This document shows positions 6,450-7,778 of a stretch of 7,778 nucleotides of DNA, piece by piece (the first letter of the stretch is position 1; the number at the start of each line of letters is the position of its first letter). The notes under the pieces were generated by a model. It made no database searches, was not told the DNA's origin, and saw only the letters and a list, made by a program, of their open reading frames with translations. The position numbers and the translations under genes were made by a program. The DNA comes from Acholeplasmataceae bacterium (GTDB lineage: Bacteria > Bacillota_I > Bacilli_A > Izemoplasmatales > Hujiaoplasmataceae), in contig JAAYZB010000083.1 of assembly GCA_012515085.1 (NCBI GenBank), positions 1-7,778 on the forward strand, in the 5' to 3' direction.

Positions 6450-7778
6450 TTATAAATAGGAATCCACCAAACTTCGAACTTGGATTTCGGAAAGCAGATC
6501 ACTATTTTTTGTTTCAAATGTCACATGCTTTTTTTCATGCGCGAATAGACAAAAGTAATTGTCGGACACCCGGACTTCTGCTTTCGGAAAGCCAATCTCC
6601 ACATACTTGCAAAACGTGTCGCTTTCTAATTCCAACGTCTGCCGCGCACCTTGGCTATTGAGTTTGAGTGTGATGGTTGGCTTTTTAAGCTCCAAATGTT
6701 TATCTGGGACAAAAGATACTTGATTGGAACAGATACAATCGTCCTCAACCCAGAGTTCGGCGCGAAAGACGGTGGAGCATCTTTCTTCCTCGGTCAATTG
6801 AAAGGTTCGTTTCAACACCCTGACAGCCTGTTGTGCCGAAACAGACACCGAGAGTGATCCTTGTTGGATCACTTCGCCAGAAAATGTTTCCAATTGCCAT
6901 TTGATCTGCCCATGGACGGCGCTCAAGCAATCATTCGTGATATGGACCATTACCTCATCCTTGCCTTCTTCCAAAGACAAAAGTATTGGTTGATAGAATT
7001 TGGAACTGTGGTAATGAAGCGCTTTGTATCTGTGATAATAGTCGATGCTCGACCAAGATGCCACCGGCCAACAATCGTTCAACTGCCAGTACAGCGCCCC
7101 CATGCATCGCCCATAATGGCGACGCATGTGTTCGACGCCATATCGGATGCCTTCGGCTTGTATCAGCTGCGAGACATATAGAAGCGAAGAGAAATCTTTA
7201 GGATAACGGAACATCATTCCGATATAGGTGAGAATTTTGCTGTTGGCGGTGCTGTTTTTTTGATGGTGCTCCATGACTTTGGAGAAAATGTTGAAATCGG
7301 ACTCCAGCGCAAAAGTTTTGACTGTTTTCAGTTCTGGAAACGATTGCAAGCCAAACTCGCTCATGAACCTGGGATAATATTTCCGATAATAGGTGAATGG
7401 TTCCGTGTTGTGCCAAACACCCCAATAATGCATATCGCCGGAACAATCCGAATTCGGGGATTCAAACATGTGTCCTGACGAAGGAGAGGACGGCCAGTAA
7501 ATCAGTTCGGGCGCGATGGCTGTCAACCACTCTGGAATCAATTCATGATATTGGCGGCGATAACTTGCTTTGGAATATTCCAAGGATGGAATGTTCCAAT
7601 CCGCCACGGCCACTTCGTTCTCGTTATTTCCACAAATCAACGCAAGGGAAGGGTGATGACGAATTCTTCGGATATTATCGATGATTTCCCAGTGGATCTC
7701 TTCGATAAAATCATCGGTCAACTCATAGATGGAACAGGCAAACATCAAATCTTGCCAGACAAGCAGCCCCAACCGGTC
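6450..7778 (-). CDS. Beta-mannosidase, GH2 (C-terminal half; 5' end beyond the window)
   Basis: Exo-acting retaining glycosidase that hydrolyses terminal beta-D-mannose from mannooligosaccharides (EC 3.2.1.25). The 442 residues in the window read in frame from the right edge (starting DRLGLLVWQD); full-length relatives are about 800-860 residues, so the N-terminal sugar-binding and Ig-like domains and the first part of the TIM barrel are missing. The fragment holds the barrel core: LGLLVWQDLMFAC (3-15), RRIRHHPSLALICGNNENE (37-55) with predicted acid/base E53, MSEFGLQSFPE (139-149) with predicted nucleophile E141, and GALYWQLNDCWPVASWSSIDY (227-247). A C-terminal beta-sandwich fills about 265-442. 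The WQLNDCWP and SEFGLQSFP motifs favour beta-mannosidase over GH2 galactosidase or glucuronidase. Cellular location cannot be judged without the N-terminus. It is the first visible gene of the transcript; its stop (6452-6450) is 25 nt before the regulator. Confidence 0.9.
   Translation of the reverse strand, partial: DRLGLLVWQDLMFACSIYELTDDFIEEIHWEIIDNIRRIRHHPSLALICGNNENEVAVADWNIPSLEYSKASYRRQYHELIPEWLTAIAPELIYWPSSPSSGHMFESPNSDCSGDMHYWGVWHNTEPFTYYRKYYPRFMSEFGLQSFPELKTVKTFALESDFNIFSKVMEHHQKNSTANSKILTYIGMMFRYPKDFSSLLYVSQLIQAEGIRYGVEHMRRHYGRCMGALYWQLNDCWPVASWSSIDYYHRYKALHYHSSKFYQPILLSLEEGKDEVMVHITNDCLSAVHGQIKWQLETFSGEVIQQGSLSVSVSAQQAVRVLKRTFQLTEEERCSTVFRAELWVEDDCICSNQVSFVPDKHLELKKPTITLKLNSQGARQTLELESDTFCKYVEIGFPKAEVRVSDNYFCLFAHEKKHVTFETKNSDLLSEIQVRSLVDSYL

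Overview
The window is one tightly packed, single-direction gene cluster for using beta-mannan or glucomannan. All six genes lie on the minus strand, so transcription runs from the right edge (7778) to the left edge (1). There is no gene-free stretch longer than about 25 bases, and I see no RNA gene, mobile element, CRISPR array, terminator or convincing promoter. The promoter should lie to the right of the window, upstream of the truncated first gene. Both outermost genes are cut by the window edges.

In transcription order the genes are: (1) 7778-6450, C-terminal half of a GH2 beta-mannosidase; (2) 6424-5405, a LacI-family regulator; (3) 5408-3006, an exported, probably lipid-anchored, multidomain GH5-like (clan GH-A) glycoside hydrolase; (4) 2996-1845, a cellobiose/mannobiose 2-epimerase; (5) 1838-654, a GH130_1-type 4-O-beta-D-mannosyl-D-glucose phosphorylase; (6) 641-<1, a GH130_2-type beta-1,4-mannooligosaccharide phosphorylase, from a TTG start. 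Junctions are a 25-nt gap, a 4-nt ATGA overlap, and gaps of 9, 6 and 12 nt. Most downstream genes have a Shine-Dalgarno sequence inside or overlapping the end of the gene before.

Inferred pathway: the surface lipoprotein trims mannan to oligosaccharides and a transporter not in this window imports them. Inside the cell the GH130_2 enzyme phosphorolyses longer mannooligosaccharides. The epimerase turns the reducing-end mannose of mannobiose into glucose. The GH130_1 enzyme then splits Man-Glc into mannose 1-phosphate and glucose. The GH2 enzyme offers a parallel hydrolytic route. Phosphorolysis saves ATP, which suits an anaerobic fermenter. The LacI protein presumably senses a mannan-derived sugar.

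The organism looks like a member of Bacillota/Mycoplasmatota with intermediate GC content. Signs are strong AGGAGG-type ribosome sites, a Thr/Ser-rich linker after the lipoprotein signal, Firmicutes-like LacI sequence and the mannan gene set. TGA ends two genes and Trp appears as TGG, so the standard bacterial code (table 11) applies, not the Mycoplasma code. The exact lineage (for example an Izemoplasma/Acholeplasma-like group) is a guess.

The least understood part is the 800-residue lipoprotein: its catalytic residues are clear but its exact GH subfamily and substrate are not. No wholly new system is evident; this is a recognisable pathway with unusual details of arrangement.
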